From Stutzerimonas stutzeri (GTDB taxonomy: Bacteria; Pseudomonadota; Gammaproteobacteria; Pseudomonadales; Pseudomonadaceae): a stretch of 64,000 nucleotides of DNA. Position numbers and translations under genes: made by a program. Under the pieces are notes generated by a model. The model saw nothing but the letters and a program-made list of their open reading frames with translations. It was not told the origin of the DNA and did no database searches. Below are positions 1 to 11,015 of this stretch, one piece after another. The first letter of the stretch is position 1. Each line of letters opens with the position of its first letter. The stretch is taken from NCBI GenBank assembly GCA_002339675.1, contig DDKB01000008.1, forward strand, positions 248,001-312,000. Reading direction: 5' to 3'.

Positions 1-1
1 C

Positions 2-996
2 CTGACCCCGGACGATTCGGCGTCGATGATGATGCGTCCGGCCATCGGTGTCGCGCCGTTCCGGCTGGGTGAGAGGCAGCCCGAGGACATACTGCGGATT
101 GCCCACAGCGCCTGCCAGGACGCCCGGCTGCAGGCGTGTGGCGTCGGGTTGTATTCCCGTGAGCTCGACGCCTGCCATCAGCGGCGCTTCCTGCTGCTCG
201 GGGATTTTCGCGCCGCGGTGTCACAGAACGGCCAGTTGCGGCTCGACTACCAGCCGCGTGTCGACATGATCAGTGGTGCCTGCGTGGGTGCCGAAGCCCT
301 GATCCGCTGGGAGCACCCGACGCTGGGCAACGTCTCGCCTGCCGAGTTCATCCCACTGGTGGAGCAGACGCACCTGGCACGCCCGCTTACCGCCTGGGTC
401 ATCGCCACAGCCATGCAGCAGGCGGCGCGGTGGCAACGACAGGGCATGAAGCTGCGCGTCTCGATGAACATTACCGCACTGAACCTGGAAGAGCCGGATT
501 TTGCCGAGACGGTCCTCGCGGCTCTGGATCACCACCGCTTGCCGCCCGCAGCGGTCGAACTCGAACTGACCGAAAGCGCGCTCATCAGCAACAGCGCCGC
601 GGCCTCCGGGCAGCTGGAACGCCTGCAGTCAGCCGGTATCAGCGTGGCCATAGACGACTTCGGTACCGGCTACAGCAGCCTGGCCTACCTGCACAAGATC
701 TGCGCCCAGGTGGTCAAGATCGACCGCTCGTTCATTACCGGCATCGACCAGCGCACGCGCAGCCAGACGCTGGTGCGATCGATGATCAGCATGGCACATG
801 CCCTGGGCTACAGCGTGGTGGCTGAAGGCGTCGAGGAACCTGCCGTCTATGACCTGCTCAGGGACTACGGTTGTGATGAAGTGCAGGGTTATCTGGTGTC
901 CCGGCCCATGCGGACCGAGCAGTTCGAACACTGGATGGCGCAGCGATCCGCTGGGTCAGCAGGCGGCCGGTCAGGTTGGACCGGCCGCAGCGGCGG

Positions 997-1009
<13 letters not shown>
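2..1009 (+). CDS. EAL-domain protein (cyclic-di-GMP phosphodiesterase type), 5' end outside the window
   Basis: The frame is open to the left edge, so only the C-terminal part is seen. The first ~60 residues (IGVAP..., then a helix ending in LGDFRAAV) read like the end of a GGDEF domain. A full EAL domain follows: EALIRW substrate and metal motif near residue 95, the ELTES segment, the DDFGTGYSSL loop and the VKIDRSF motif, then EGVEE near the end. These residues are those of catalytically competent c-di-GMP phosphodiesterases, so hydrolysis to pGpG is likely. Whether the upstream GGDEF part is active cannot be seen. The gene runs convergently into metH, and the two 3' ends overlap by 13 bp. 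Confidence 0.88.
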
Positions 1010-4689
<3,680 letters not shown>

Positions 4690-4723
4690 GGGAACTACCT
4701 GGAACTGGTTACGGGGACCGGCA

Positions 4724-4729
4724 ATCATA
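4724..4729 (-). promoter_or_regulatory. Possible metH -10 element
   Basis: TATGAT on the minus strand lies 34 bp before the chosen metH start. The region 17 bp further upstream has no good -35 hexamer. A weak -35 fits an activator-dependent promoter, with the MetR-type palindrome centred about 58 bp upstream of the predicted transcript start. Inferred by eye only. Confidence 0.4.
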
Positions 4730-4764
4730 ACAAAGCTGCACGCATTTTGATCGCGAGGCGGCTT

Positions 4765-4785
4765 TGCATGAATACAGTTCATGCA
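4765..4785. promoter_or_regulatory. MetR-type operator upstream of metH
   Basis: A perfect inverted repeat with 8-bp arms (TGCATGAA / TTCATGCA) around TACAG. Its core TGAA-N5-TTCA at 4769-4781 is the known recognition pattern of the LysR-type regulator MetR, which activates metH and metE in gammaproteobacteria. It sits about 75-95 bp before the metH start codon. Confidence 0.7.
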
Positions 4786-4875
4786 GCGTCAAGGCTGCGA
4801 GCCTGCCGGCGCGACAGGAGGTGAAGAACCAGCCATCCGGTGGTGAACAAGATATCCAGCACGCCGGCATTGGCT

Positions 4876-4900
4876 ATCTCCTACTAAATTACTAGGGCTT
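4876..4900 (+). promoter_or_regulatory. Possible IscR type-1 site overlapping the nfuA -35 region
   Basis: The core TACTAAATTACTAGGG resembles the palindromic IscR type-1 pattern GACT-R-WWW-Y-AGTC-RRS with several mismatches (about 18 of 25 positions by hand alignment). It overlaps the -35 region of the inferred nfuA promoter. IscR regulation of nfuA has been reported in Pseudomonas, which makes the placement sensible. The match is imperfect and unscored. Confidence 0.4.
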
Positions 4901-4927
4901 TATCCGGCGCGAGGCATGGCGTACACT
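4899..4927 (+). promoter_or_regulatory. Predicted nfuA promoter
   Basis: TACACT at 4922-4927 is a fair -10 element. Seventeen bp upstream is a weak -35 (TTTATC, 4899-4904). The ribosome site GAGAGGAG then precedes the nfuA ATG at 4954. The weak -35 lies at the edge of the possible IscR site. Confidence 0.4.
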
Positions 4928-4953
4928 CGCTTCCATATCTGAGAGGAGTTCAC

Positions 4954-5538
4954 ATGAGCGCCATTACCATTACCGAAGCTGCACACGACTATCTGGCTGA
5001 CCTGCTGGAAAAGCAGAACACCACCGGCATCGGCATCCGGGTGTTCATCACGCAGCCCGGCACGCCCTACGCGGAAACCTGCATCGCCTATTGCAAGCCT
5101 GGCGAGGAGAAGCCCGACGACGTAGCCATTGCGCTGAAGCGATTCACCGCCTGGATCGACAGTGTCAGCGAGCCCTTCCTGGAAGATGCCCTGGTGGATT
5201 ACGCGACGGACCGGATGGGTGGCCAGCTGACCATCAAGGCACCGAACGCCAAGGTGCCGATGGTCAACGAAGACAGCCCGCTGAACGAGCGCATCAATTA
5301 TTACCTGCAGACCGAGATCAATCCGGGTCTGGCCAGCCATGGTGGCCAGGTGACGCTGATCGACGTGGTCGATGAGGGCGTCGCGGTGCTGCAGTTCGGC
5401 GGCGGTTGCCAGGGCTGCGGCCAGGCGGACGTGACGCTGAAGGAGGGCATCGAGAAGACTCTGCTCGAGCGCATCCCCGAGCTCAAGGGCGTGCGTGACG
5501 TGACGGACCACACCAACCGCGACAACGCCTACTATTAA
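4954..5538 (+). CDS. nfuA: Fe-S cluster carrier protein NfuA
   Basis: A scaffold/carrier that binds a 4Fe-4S cluster at a homodimer interface and hands it to client enzymes such as aconitase. The 194 residues show an A-type-like N-terminal domain (ITITEAAHDYLADLL) and a C-terminal NifU domain with the cluster-binding CxxC at C152 and C155 (GGGCQGCGQADVTL). The length matches the family (~190 aa). A clear ribosome site, GAGAGGAG, precedes the ATG. The gene stands alone between divergent metH and the downstream two-component pair. Confidence 0.96.
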   Translation: MSAITITEAAHDYLADLLEKQNTTGIGIRVFITQPGTPYAETCIAYCKPGEEKPDDVAIALKRFTAWIDSVSEPFLEDALVDYATDRMGGQLTIKAPNAKVPMVNEDSPLNERINYYLQTEINPGLASHGGQVTLIDVVDEGVAVLQFGGGCQGCGQADVTLKEGIEKTLLERIPELKGVRDVTDHTNRDNAYY

Positions 5539-5682
5539 TCAGGCTGAATTGGTCCAAAGCCTGGCGGTATCGGTCAGGTGTTGGCCAATTGCCATTATTC
5601 TTGCGGTGCTGTCACCACGGCGCTCGTTGGCTGGGATAAGCTGCCCGGATTCAGGAAAGCCTGCCACGCGAGCGAGCGCCGC

Positions 5683-6666
5683 ATGTCTGTCGTGTCCTTG
5701 TTGATCTGTGATGATTCGAGTCTTGCGCGCAAGCAACTGCTGCGTGCGCTGCCCGCTGCCTGGCCGCTGGATATAAGCCAGGCCGCCAGCGGGCGCGAGG
5801 CGCTGGAGCGGATTCGCAACGAGGACGTCGACGTCCTCTTGCTCGACCTCACCATGCCCGACCTGGACGGCTATCAGGTGCTCGCGGCCCTGCGCGAGGA
5901 ACAGCTCGCGTGCAAGGTCATCGTCATCTCTGCGGACGTTCAGGAAGAGGCTGTGCGCCGCGTGCTGGAACTTGGCGCGCTGGCCTTCATCCGCAAGCCA
6001 GCCGATCCGATACACCTGCAGCAGACCCTGGCGGGCCTGGGAATTGTCGGCGACGAGCTGCCGGCGCTGGGCGAGCGAAACGCGGGGCCGGTAGCCTTCC
6101 GCGATGCGTTTCGCGAAGTGGTCAACGTGGCCATGGGCCGCGCGGCGGCACTGCTCGCCCGGGTGCTGGGCGTGTTCGTCCAGCTGCCAATTCCCAACGT
6201 CAACATCCTTGAAGTCGGCGAGCTGCATATGGCGCTGGCCGATGCCGCGCAGGGCGACCAGCTGACCGCGGTGTGCCAGGGCTACATCGGAGGTGGCATT
6301 GCCGGTGAGGCGCTGCTGATCTTCCACGACTCGGAAATCGCCGACATGGCGCGCCTGATGCGCACCGACGACTACCTCGAGCTGGAAATGCTCCTCGATC
6401 TGTCCAGCCTGTTGATCAGCGCCTGCCTCAGCGGAATCGCCGAGCAGATCGACGTGGTGTTTTCCCAAGGCCATCCGCAGGTCCTGGGTCAGCACGCTTC
6501 CATCGACGAGCTGATCCGGGTCAACCGGCAGCGCTGGAAGAAGACCCTGGCGGTGGAGATCAGCTACAGCCTCGAAGCCCACGATGTTCATTTCGACCTG
6601 CTGTTGCTGTTCACCGAGGATTCGATCGAACTGCTTTCTCGCAAACTTGCGCTGCTGACGAGCTGA
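5683..6666 (+). CDS. Response regulator with C-terminal CheC-like domain
   Basis: Residues 1-120 form a receiver domain: acidic pair D10/D11, phospho-acceptor D55 in LLLDLTMPD, switch S83 and K105 in IRKPAD. Residues ~130-327 resemble the CheC/CheX phosphatase fold. The first active-site pattern ExxN is present (REVVNVAMG), while the second appears degenerate (LLDLSSLLIS). CheC-family domains dephosphorylate receiver proteins, so this may be a self-limiting or cross-acting phosphatase; that is inference. The ATG at 5683 (MSVVSLLICDD) was chosen because the receiver fold starts there; an earlier in-frame ATG at 5578 adds 35 residues unlike the domain. It is followed 2 bp later by a diguanylate cyclase gene, almost certainly co-transcribed. 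Confidence 0.85.
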   Translation: MSVVSLLICDDSSLARKQLLRALPAAWPLDISQAASGREALERIRNEDVDVLLLDLTMPDLDGYQVLAALREEQLACKVIVISADVQEEAVRRVLELGALAFIRKPADPIHLQQTLAGLGIVGDELPALGERNAGPVAFRDAFREVVNVAMGRAAALLARVLGVFVQLPIPNVNILEVGELHMALADAAQGDQLTAVCQGYIGGGIAGEALLIFHDSEIADMARLMRTDDYLELEMLLDLSSLLISACLSGIAEQIDVVFSQGHPQVLGQHASIDELIRVNRQRWKKTLAVEISYSLEAHDVHFDLLLLFTEDSIELLSRKLALLTS

Positions 6667-6668
6667 CC

Positions 6669-7622
6669 ATGTCCGAATCGACCGATCTGAGCGAGCTTCA
6701 CTGGCTGCTGGCGATCGTCCAGAGCATCGACGTTGGCGTCGTGGTGCTCGACCGCGAGTACCGCATCGACGTCTGGAACACTTTCATGGAGAACCGCTCC
6801 GGACGGCTGCCGGAGCATGCTCGCAAGCAGTCGTTCTTCGAACTGTTCCCGGAGGTCGACGAGCAATGGTTCCGCCGCAAGGTCGAAAGCGTCGCGACGC
6901 TCGGGACACCGTCCTTCACCATTTGGGAGCAGCGGCCCTACCTGTTGCGCTTCAAGAACTACCAGCCGATCACCGGGCTGGAAGATTTCATGTACCAGAA
7001 CACCACGTTGATGCCGCTCAAGGGGCTGAACGGCCGCATCGAGCAGATCTGCCTGATCATCTACGACGTGACCGACGTGGCGACCAACCGCAGGCAGCTG
7101 CAGGCGGCCAACAAGGAGCTGCAGCGCCTGTCGAGCACCGATCGGCTGACCGGCTTGTTCAACCGCGGTCACTGGGAGGAAATGCTGCGACAGGACTATG
7201 CCCGGCATCGTCGCTACGACCGCAATGCCGCGCTGGTAATGTTCGATATCGATCACTTCAAGAAAATCAACGACAGCTACGGGCACCAGGCGGGCGACGC
7301 AGTCATCCAGCAGACGGCCGAACTGGTTCGCCAGTGCATGCGCGACGCCGACATTGCCGGGCGCTACGGTGGCGAGGAGTTCGTGGTGCTGCTACCGGAC
7401 ACCGACAGCGAAGGCGCGACGACCTTTGCCGAGCGCTTGCGGCAGGCCATCGAAGCACACGCCGTGCACCACGAGGAGCACCTCATCCGCTTCACGGTGA
7501 GCTTGGGCATCGCTGACCTTAGCCTGCCCACCAACGGCTACGCACAGCTGATTGAACGCGCCGACCAGGCGCTGTACGCCTCCAAGGCGTCGGGCCGTAA
7601 CCGGGTATCGCTGTTCAGCTAG
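6669..7622 (+). CDS. PAS-GGDEF diguanylate cyclase
   Basis: Makes cyclic-di-GMP from two GTP. The 317 residues comprise an N-terminal PAS sensor (LLAIVQSIDVGVVVLDREYRIDVWN..., ~15-125), a linker helix, and a GGDEF domain (~150-317). The active site is GGEEF with DIDHFKKIND upstream, so catalysis is expected. The inhibitory I-site RxxD (RDAD) stands five residues before GGEEF, so product feedback is likely. There is no transmembrane segment, so it is cytoplasmic. It starts 2 bp after the response regulator-CheC gene, which suggests that the regulator controls this cyclase. The stop codon overlaps the convergent topoisomerase gene in the palindrome CTAG. Confidence 0.93.
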   Translation: MSESTDLSELHWLLAIVQSIDVGVVVLDREYRIDVWNTFMENRSGRLPEHARKQSFFELFPEVDEQWFRRKVESVATLGTPSFTIWEQRPYLLRFKNYQPITGLEDFMYQNTTLMPLKGLNGRIEQICLIIYDVTDVATNRRQLQAANKELQRLSSTDRLTGLFNRGHWEEMLRQDYARHRRYDRNAALVMFDIDHFKKINDSYGHQAGDAVIQQTAELVRQCMRDADIAGRYGGEEFVVLLPDTDSEGATTFAERLRQAIEAHAVHHEEHLIRFTVSLGIADLSLPTNGYAQLIERADQALYASKASGRNRVSLFS

Positions 7623-8731
7623 GCCTGCCGGGTATTCTCCTCACGGGCCTTGAGAAAATTCAGCAGTGCGACTTCCTCGGCGCTCATCCACTTGCGCTTG
7701 CGTGCCTTGCGAAGCGGCGCGAGCTCGCCGGCGAGAAAGGCGTCGAGCACGTCCGGGTGGATATAACACTGGCGGCACACCGCCGGTGTGTTGCCGAGCT
7801 GCGCCGCCACCGTCTTGACCGTGTCGACCAGTTGGCTGCGGGCCGTCGCGGATGACTCCCAGGCGCAGCCGCGAAGCAGGTCCAGGGCCAGCGCACTGCC
7901 TGCCCAGGTGCGGTAATCCTTCGCGGTGAAGTCACCCCCGGTCAGCTGCTGGATGAACTGATTGACGTCGCTCGAGCTCACCGGGTGCCGTGCGCCGTCT
8001 TCGTCCAGGTACTGAAACAGGTGCTGCCCCGGTAGCTCCAAGCAGCGCCGCATGATCCGGGCCAGGCGCTGATTGCGCAGCGTGACCCGATGCTCGACGC
8101 CGCTCTTGCCGCGGAAATGGAAGCGAATCGCAGCGCCGCGGACGTCCACGTGGCGTGTGCGCAGAGTGGTCAGGCCGTAGGAGCGATTCTCCTTGGCGTA
8201 GCGCGCATTGCCGACCCGGATCAGCGTCGATTCGAGCAGCTGCACCACCAGCGCCATCACTTTTTCGCGAGGCATGCCGCGTTTGCCCAGGTGCTGCTCG
8301 AGGCGCTCGCGCATCTTCGGCAGGGCGGCGCCGAACGCCAGCAGCCGTTCGTATTTGTTGCTGTCGCGGATCTCCCGCCAGCGCGGGTGATAGCGGTACT
8401 GCTTGCGGTCACGCGCGTCGCGCCCGGTGGCCTGCAGATGTCCGGCCGGGTCCGGGCAGATCCAGACATCGGTGTAGGCGGGCGGGATCGCCAACTTATT
8501 GATCCGGGAGATTTCGCTTGGATCGCGCAGGCGAGTGCCGTCCGGCAGGAAATACGTGAACTTGCCGCGCTGCAGCCGGCGTCGGATGCCCGGGCTGTGG
8601 TCGTCGACATAGCGCAGGTCGTCCGGAAGCGACGGACAGAGTGGCGTTCCCCTGTCGGTGCCTTCGTCGTCGGGCACCGGTCGCGAGCCTTCGGCCCTCA
8701 GCACGGCATCGCCGCCCTGGCCGTTCAGCAT
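7619..8731 (-). CDS. DNA topoisomerase IB (poxvirus-like)
   Basis: Relaxes supercoils by nicking one strand through a 3'-phosphotyrosine. The 370 residues have the bacterial TopIB layout: N-terminal domain (PPAYTDVWICPDPAGHLQA, KQYRYHPRWREIRD) and C-terminal tyrosine-recombinase-like catalytic domain with LLESTLIRVGNARYAKENRSYGLTTL, the RFHFRGKSG loop, TAKDYRTWAGS and the nucleophile tyrosine in CRQCYIHPDVLDAF. About 25 polar residues precede the conserved part. The start at 8731 is supported by GGGGA six bases upstream, but a later start cannot be excluded. It is convergent with the PAS-GGDEF gene. Confidence 0.93.
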   Translation of the reverse strand: MLNGQGGDAVLRAEGSRPVPDDEGTDRGTPLCPSLPDDLRYVDDHSPGIRRRLQRGKFTYFLPDGTRLRDPSEISRINKLAIPPAYTDVWICPDPAGHLQATGRDARDRKQYRYHPRWREIRDSNKYERLLAFGAALPKMRERLEQHLGKRGMPREKVMALVVQLLESTLIRVGNARYAKENRSYGLTTLRTRHVDVRGAAIRFHFRGKSGVEHRVTLRNQRLARIMRRCLELPGQHLFQYLDEDGARHPVSSSDVNQFIQQLTGGDFTAKDYRTWAGSALALDLLRGCAWESSATARSQLVDTVKTVAAQLGNTPAVCRQCYIHPDVLDAFLAGELAPLRKARKRKWMSAEEVALLNFLKAREENTRQA

Positions 8732-8855
8732 GGAGCATCCCCATTGGCGAGAGGAAGCCCGTGCTTTTTGTTCTGACCGGGCCGCCCGTCGGGTGTCCCG
8801 CGATCCGGCAGGGTGCGGCCGGCCCAGGTAGGGCGGGTGCGCAGCAGCAATCCGT

Positions 8856-9020
8856 TCAGTCTTCGCGCTCCTGGCTGTTGCGCATCAGCAGCCGGATGGC
8901 CGCCACCAGTTCATCGATCGCTTCACGGTAGATGGCCGGATCGGCCTTGGTTTCCGCACTGTCGGCGAGCTGCCGAGCGGATTCGAGATGGTCATTGATG
9001 GAAGAGTAGTCGCCAATCAT
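8856..9020 (-). CDS. Small acidic protein of unknown function (54 aa)
   Basis: Not recognised. The ATG at 9020 (MIGDYSSINDHLESARQL) has a very good ribosome site, AGGAG, seven bases upstream; a more upstream in-frame ATG at 9059 lacks one. The product looks almost entirely helical (heptad-like DELVAAIRLLMRN), soluble and without cysteines. It resembles many uncharacterised pseudomonad small proteins. It lies between topoisomerase IB and the DUF421 gene, all on the same strand, with gaps of 95-125 bp. Confidence 0.65.
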   Translation of the reverse strand: MIGDYSSINDHLESARQLADSAETKADPAIYREAIDELVAAIRLLMRNSQERED

Positions 9021-9114
9021 CGCATCACTCCTGGTCGCAGGCTGGAAGGGGAGCGGCATGACGCCGCGTCCGTCCCTATTAGTGACCGGGCTGCGGGACA
9101 GGGGTTCGCCTGAC

Positions 9115-9807
9115 TCACTGCACGCGCGGATGGCTCAGGGCGAGCGTCCAGTGTTCATGGCTGCAGCGCGGGCAGGTGGCCTGCTGGCTGGCTTCGATGA
9201 TCTGCGGGCGTCCGCAACGGGCGCAGGCGTAGAGACCGCTGGCGGGGACCTGCCGGTGGGTTGGCCGATGTTCGGGTGGCAGAACCGAAAGCCCAGGCCG
9301 GACCGCATGCGTGTCGGTGAAGAACAGGCTGACGTTGCCGTCGGTTTCCAGGATGCCCAGGCGCACCTGGCCGAGGTGATCGACCCCGCGCTGGCGCAGC
9401 TCCATGAAGAACTCGTCGGACGATATATTGAGCCGGTCAAGGCTGTTCAGCTCGTAAAGGCCGCCCCTGATGATGGTCACCGGCTTGCCTTCCATCCAGT
9501 TGGAGAATCGTTCGCTGCGCGTCATCAGCCAGACCGTGAGGCGATACAGGGCGAGCAGGGTGACGAACACGGCCGCGACCGGCAGCATCGGCACGTCCTC
9601 GTAGAAGGAGACGTCACCGGCTGCCGAACCGAGGGTCAGGATCACCACCAGTTCGAACAGCGACAGCTGGCGAATGCCCCTCCGGCCGCTGATCTTCAGG
9701 AACAGGAAAACCACGACAAAGGCAAACAGCGCGCGTAGCGCCACCTCGGCCAGAAACATCAGGGGAAAGTCGTCGAGCAGCATCCGCTGCCAATCGAAGG
9801 GTGCCAT
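9115..9807 (-). CDS. DUF421 (YetF-type) membrane protein with C-terminal zinc ribbon
   Basis: Residues ~15-105 contain three hydrophobic segments and the family signature FLKISGRRGIRQLSLFELVV, followed by the cytosolic DUF421 domain (RSERFSNWMEGKPVTIIRGG, ISSDEFFMELRQRGV). The C-terminus carries an additional ~50 residues with paired cysteines, CARCGRP...CPRCSHEHW, which read as a zinc ribbon or rubredoxin-like knuckle. The biochemical role of DUF421 proteins is not established; links to spore and envelope stress are known in Bacillus. The start at 9807 has a GAGG ribosome site. Confidence 0.85.
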   Translation of the reverse strand: MAPFDWQRMLLDDFPLMFLAEVALRALFAFVVVFLFLKISGRRGIRQLSLFELVVILTLGSAAGDVSFYEDVPMLPVAAVFVTLLALYRLTVWLMTRSERFSNWMEGKPVTIIRGGLYELNSLDRLNISSDEFFMELRQRGVDHLGQVRLGILETDGNVSLFFTDTHAVRPGLSVLPPEHRPTHRQVPASGLYACARCGRPQIIEASQQATCPRCSHEHWTLALSHPRVQ

Positions 9808-9937
9808 GCGTCGCCTCGGCAGGTGGGCTGGTTTGGCTACGGGGCTGGCATCGGCCTTGCGGCAGGCGCCCTCAAACGCCGGCTGCCACTACGGTCGGCC
9901 GCGCCCGCGGCAGATCGTGGGCGCTCGCGGCACGCGT

Positions 9938-10219
9938 TCACCCGGCAGGGGCCACGTCGAATACCAGGTGGATTCCGTCGCCACTGCCGTCACCGACCAC
10001 CGAACCCTCGACGGGCCGGTGCGTCACCTGCCGCCCCCGGTAGAACTCGCTGAGCCGCTCCTGCGCCACGTCGCGCACATGCACGATGAGCCCGGTGGTC
10101 TGCGCATCGCGCGGAATGATGAACTTGAGCGTGATGCAGTGGCGCTCGGGGCCTTCCGGCAGATTGGCCAGACCGCTGCTGTGCCATTGATCGTTGACGT
10201 AGGCTTGCGCACCTTTCAT
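9938..10219 (-). CDS. Hypothetical protein (93 aa)
   Basis: Not recognised. The ATG at 10219 has an excellent ribosome site (GGAAAGGAG, six bases before). The sequence MKGAQAYVNDQWHSSGL... has alternating beta-type stretches (CITLKFIIP, TGLIVHVRDVA, GIHLVFDVAP) and no membrane segment, so a small soluble beta-rich protein is likely. It lies 133 bp downstream of another short unknown gene and a terminator, so it probably has its own promoter. Confidence 0.6.
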   Translation of the reverse strand: MKGAQAYVNDQWHSSGLANLPEGPERHCITLKFIIPRDAQTTGLIVHVRDVAQERLSEFYRGRQVTHRPVEGSVVGDGSGDGIHLVFDVAPAG

Positions 10220-10297
10220 GAGCTGCTCCTTTCCGGTTTCGTCCTAGGTGGGACCGTGAAACGGACGAATGGATCAGTCGGTACGGGCGCCACGGGC

Positions 10298-10332
10298 GTA
10301 AAGAAAAGGCCCGGCGCTTGCGCAGCCGGGCC
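10298..10332 (-). terminator. Rho-independent terminator after the 89-aa gene
   Basis: On the minus strand, GGCCCGGC (10332-10325), a 9-nt loop and GCCGGGCC (10315-10308) are followed by a TTTTCTTT run. It lies 20 bp after the stop of the gene at 10353-10622 and separates it from the gene at 9938-10219. Confidence 0.85.
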
Positions 10333-10352
10333 CTGGAATAGCAGTGTGCGAG

Positions 10353-10622
10353 TTATTCGGGCATATGCCAGGGGGCGAAATGGGCGCCCTTGCTGCTGAG
10401 GTCGGCGCGGGCCTGTTCCAGGGTCTCGCCCAGCTTGACCGGGTCGGAATAGACGCTGCTGGACAGCTTGCAACGGCCAACGGCGCGCGACTCGTTGCCA
10501 TCGACGACCGTGATGCTCAGATCGCCATTGCCTTCGAGCAGCGTCCAGGCGACGCACTGGAACGGCTTGAACGCGCGATCAGTAATCAGAAGGGCGTCGT
10601 TGAAACGAAGGGGGCTGTTCAT
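10353..10622 (-). CDS. Hypothetical protein (89 aa)
   Basis: Not recognised. MNSPLRFNDALLITDRAF... has a beta-strand pattern (GDLSITVVDGNES, VGRCKLSSSVY) ending in a helix and KGAHFAPWHMPE. It is soluble, with two cysteines. The ribosome site is only a purine-rich AGAGAG. A strong terminator follows, which supports a monocistronic transcript. It may be a small stress-type protein of the pseudomonads, but this is not shown. Confidence 0.6.
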   Translation of the reverse strand: MNSPLRFNDALLITDRAFKPFQCVAWTLLEGNGDLSITVVDGNESRAVGRCKLSSSVYSDPVKLGETLEQARADLSSKGAHFAPWHMPE

Positions 10623-11015
10623 CGGGCATGTCTCTCTGTGTGGTAACCAAAATTCGGATTTGAGCCTGCCGCCAGGCTGCCGGCGTTGGCCTTACATATC
10701 CATTGATGTACACAGAGGACTGATAAGTCACACGGTCGTTTCGCGATTTGTCGATTATTTTGCAATTAGCCTAAAGTCTAACGCTTCCATGGCGCTGATT
10801 TTAGGCTGCCTGCATTGCTGTAACCCGCTTTCCAGAAGGGTTTTACAAGCGAGTCGGGGAAATCGCAGCGCCGCTTTGGCGGTGGCATCTCCCTCTGGCC
10901 TGTGGCGAAAAGTCGCGCTCTGTCGGATGAAAAAAACGGCCTGCGCCGCGCGGCGGGCAGACCGTCTGTATACATGAACGCACTGGTACAGAGCGGCGCC
11001 GGCGCGCCGTTGGCT
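10623..11015. other. Intergenic region of 393 bp
   Basis: Holds the chemoreceptor terminator (10930-10964) at its right end and presumably the promoter of the 89-aa gene at its left. The centre (10740-10830) is AT-richer than its surroundings. No convincing open frame, tRNA or repeat was seen. Confidence 0.6.
10930..10964 (-). terminator. Rho-independent terminator of the chemoreceptor gene
   Basis: On the minus strand CGGTCTGC (10964-10957) pairs with GCAGGCCG (10944-10937), with one G-U pair, followed by seven T. It lies about 50 bp after the chemoreceptor stop codon. Confidence 0.85.

Noticed and set aside
4690..4782. Extension of metH to the ATG at 4782
   Set aside because: Would read through the MetR palindrome; the added residues are unlike MetH N-termini.
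4690..4953. Cobalamin riboswitch before metH
   Set aside because: No conserved B12-box sequence or matching fold elements were found by eye.
9823..10053. Rightward 76-codon frame starting MGWFGYGAGIGLAAGAL
   Set aside because: Glycine-rich start looked protein-like, but it overlaps the better supported 93-aa gene, lacks a ribosome site and soon becomes Arg/Pro-rich shadow sequence.
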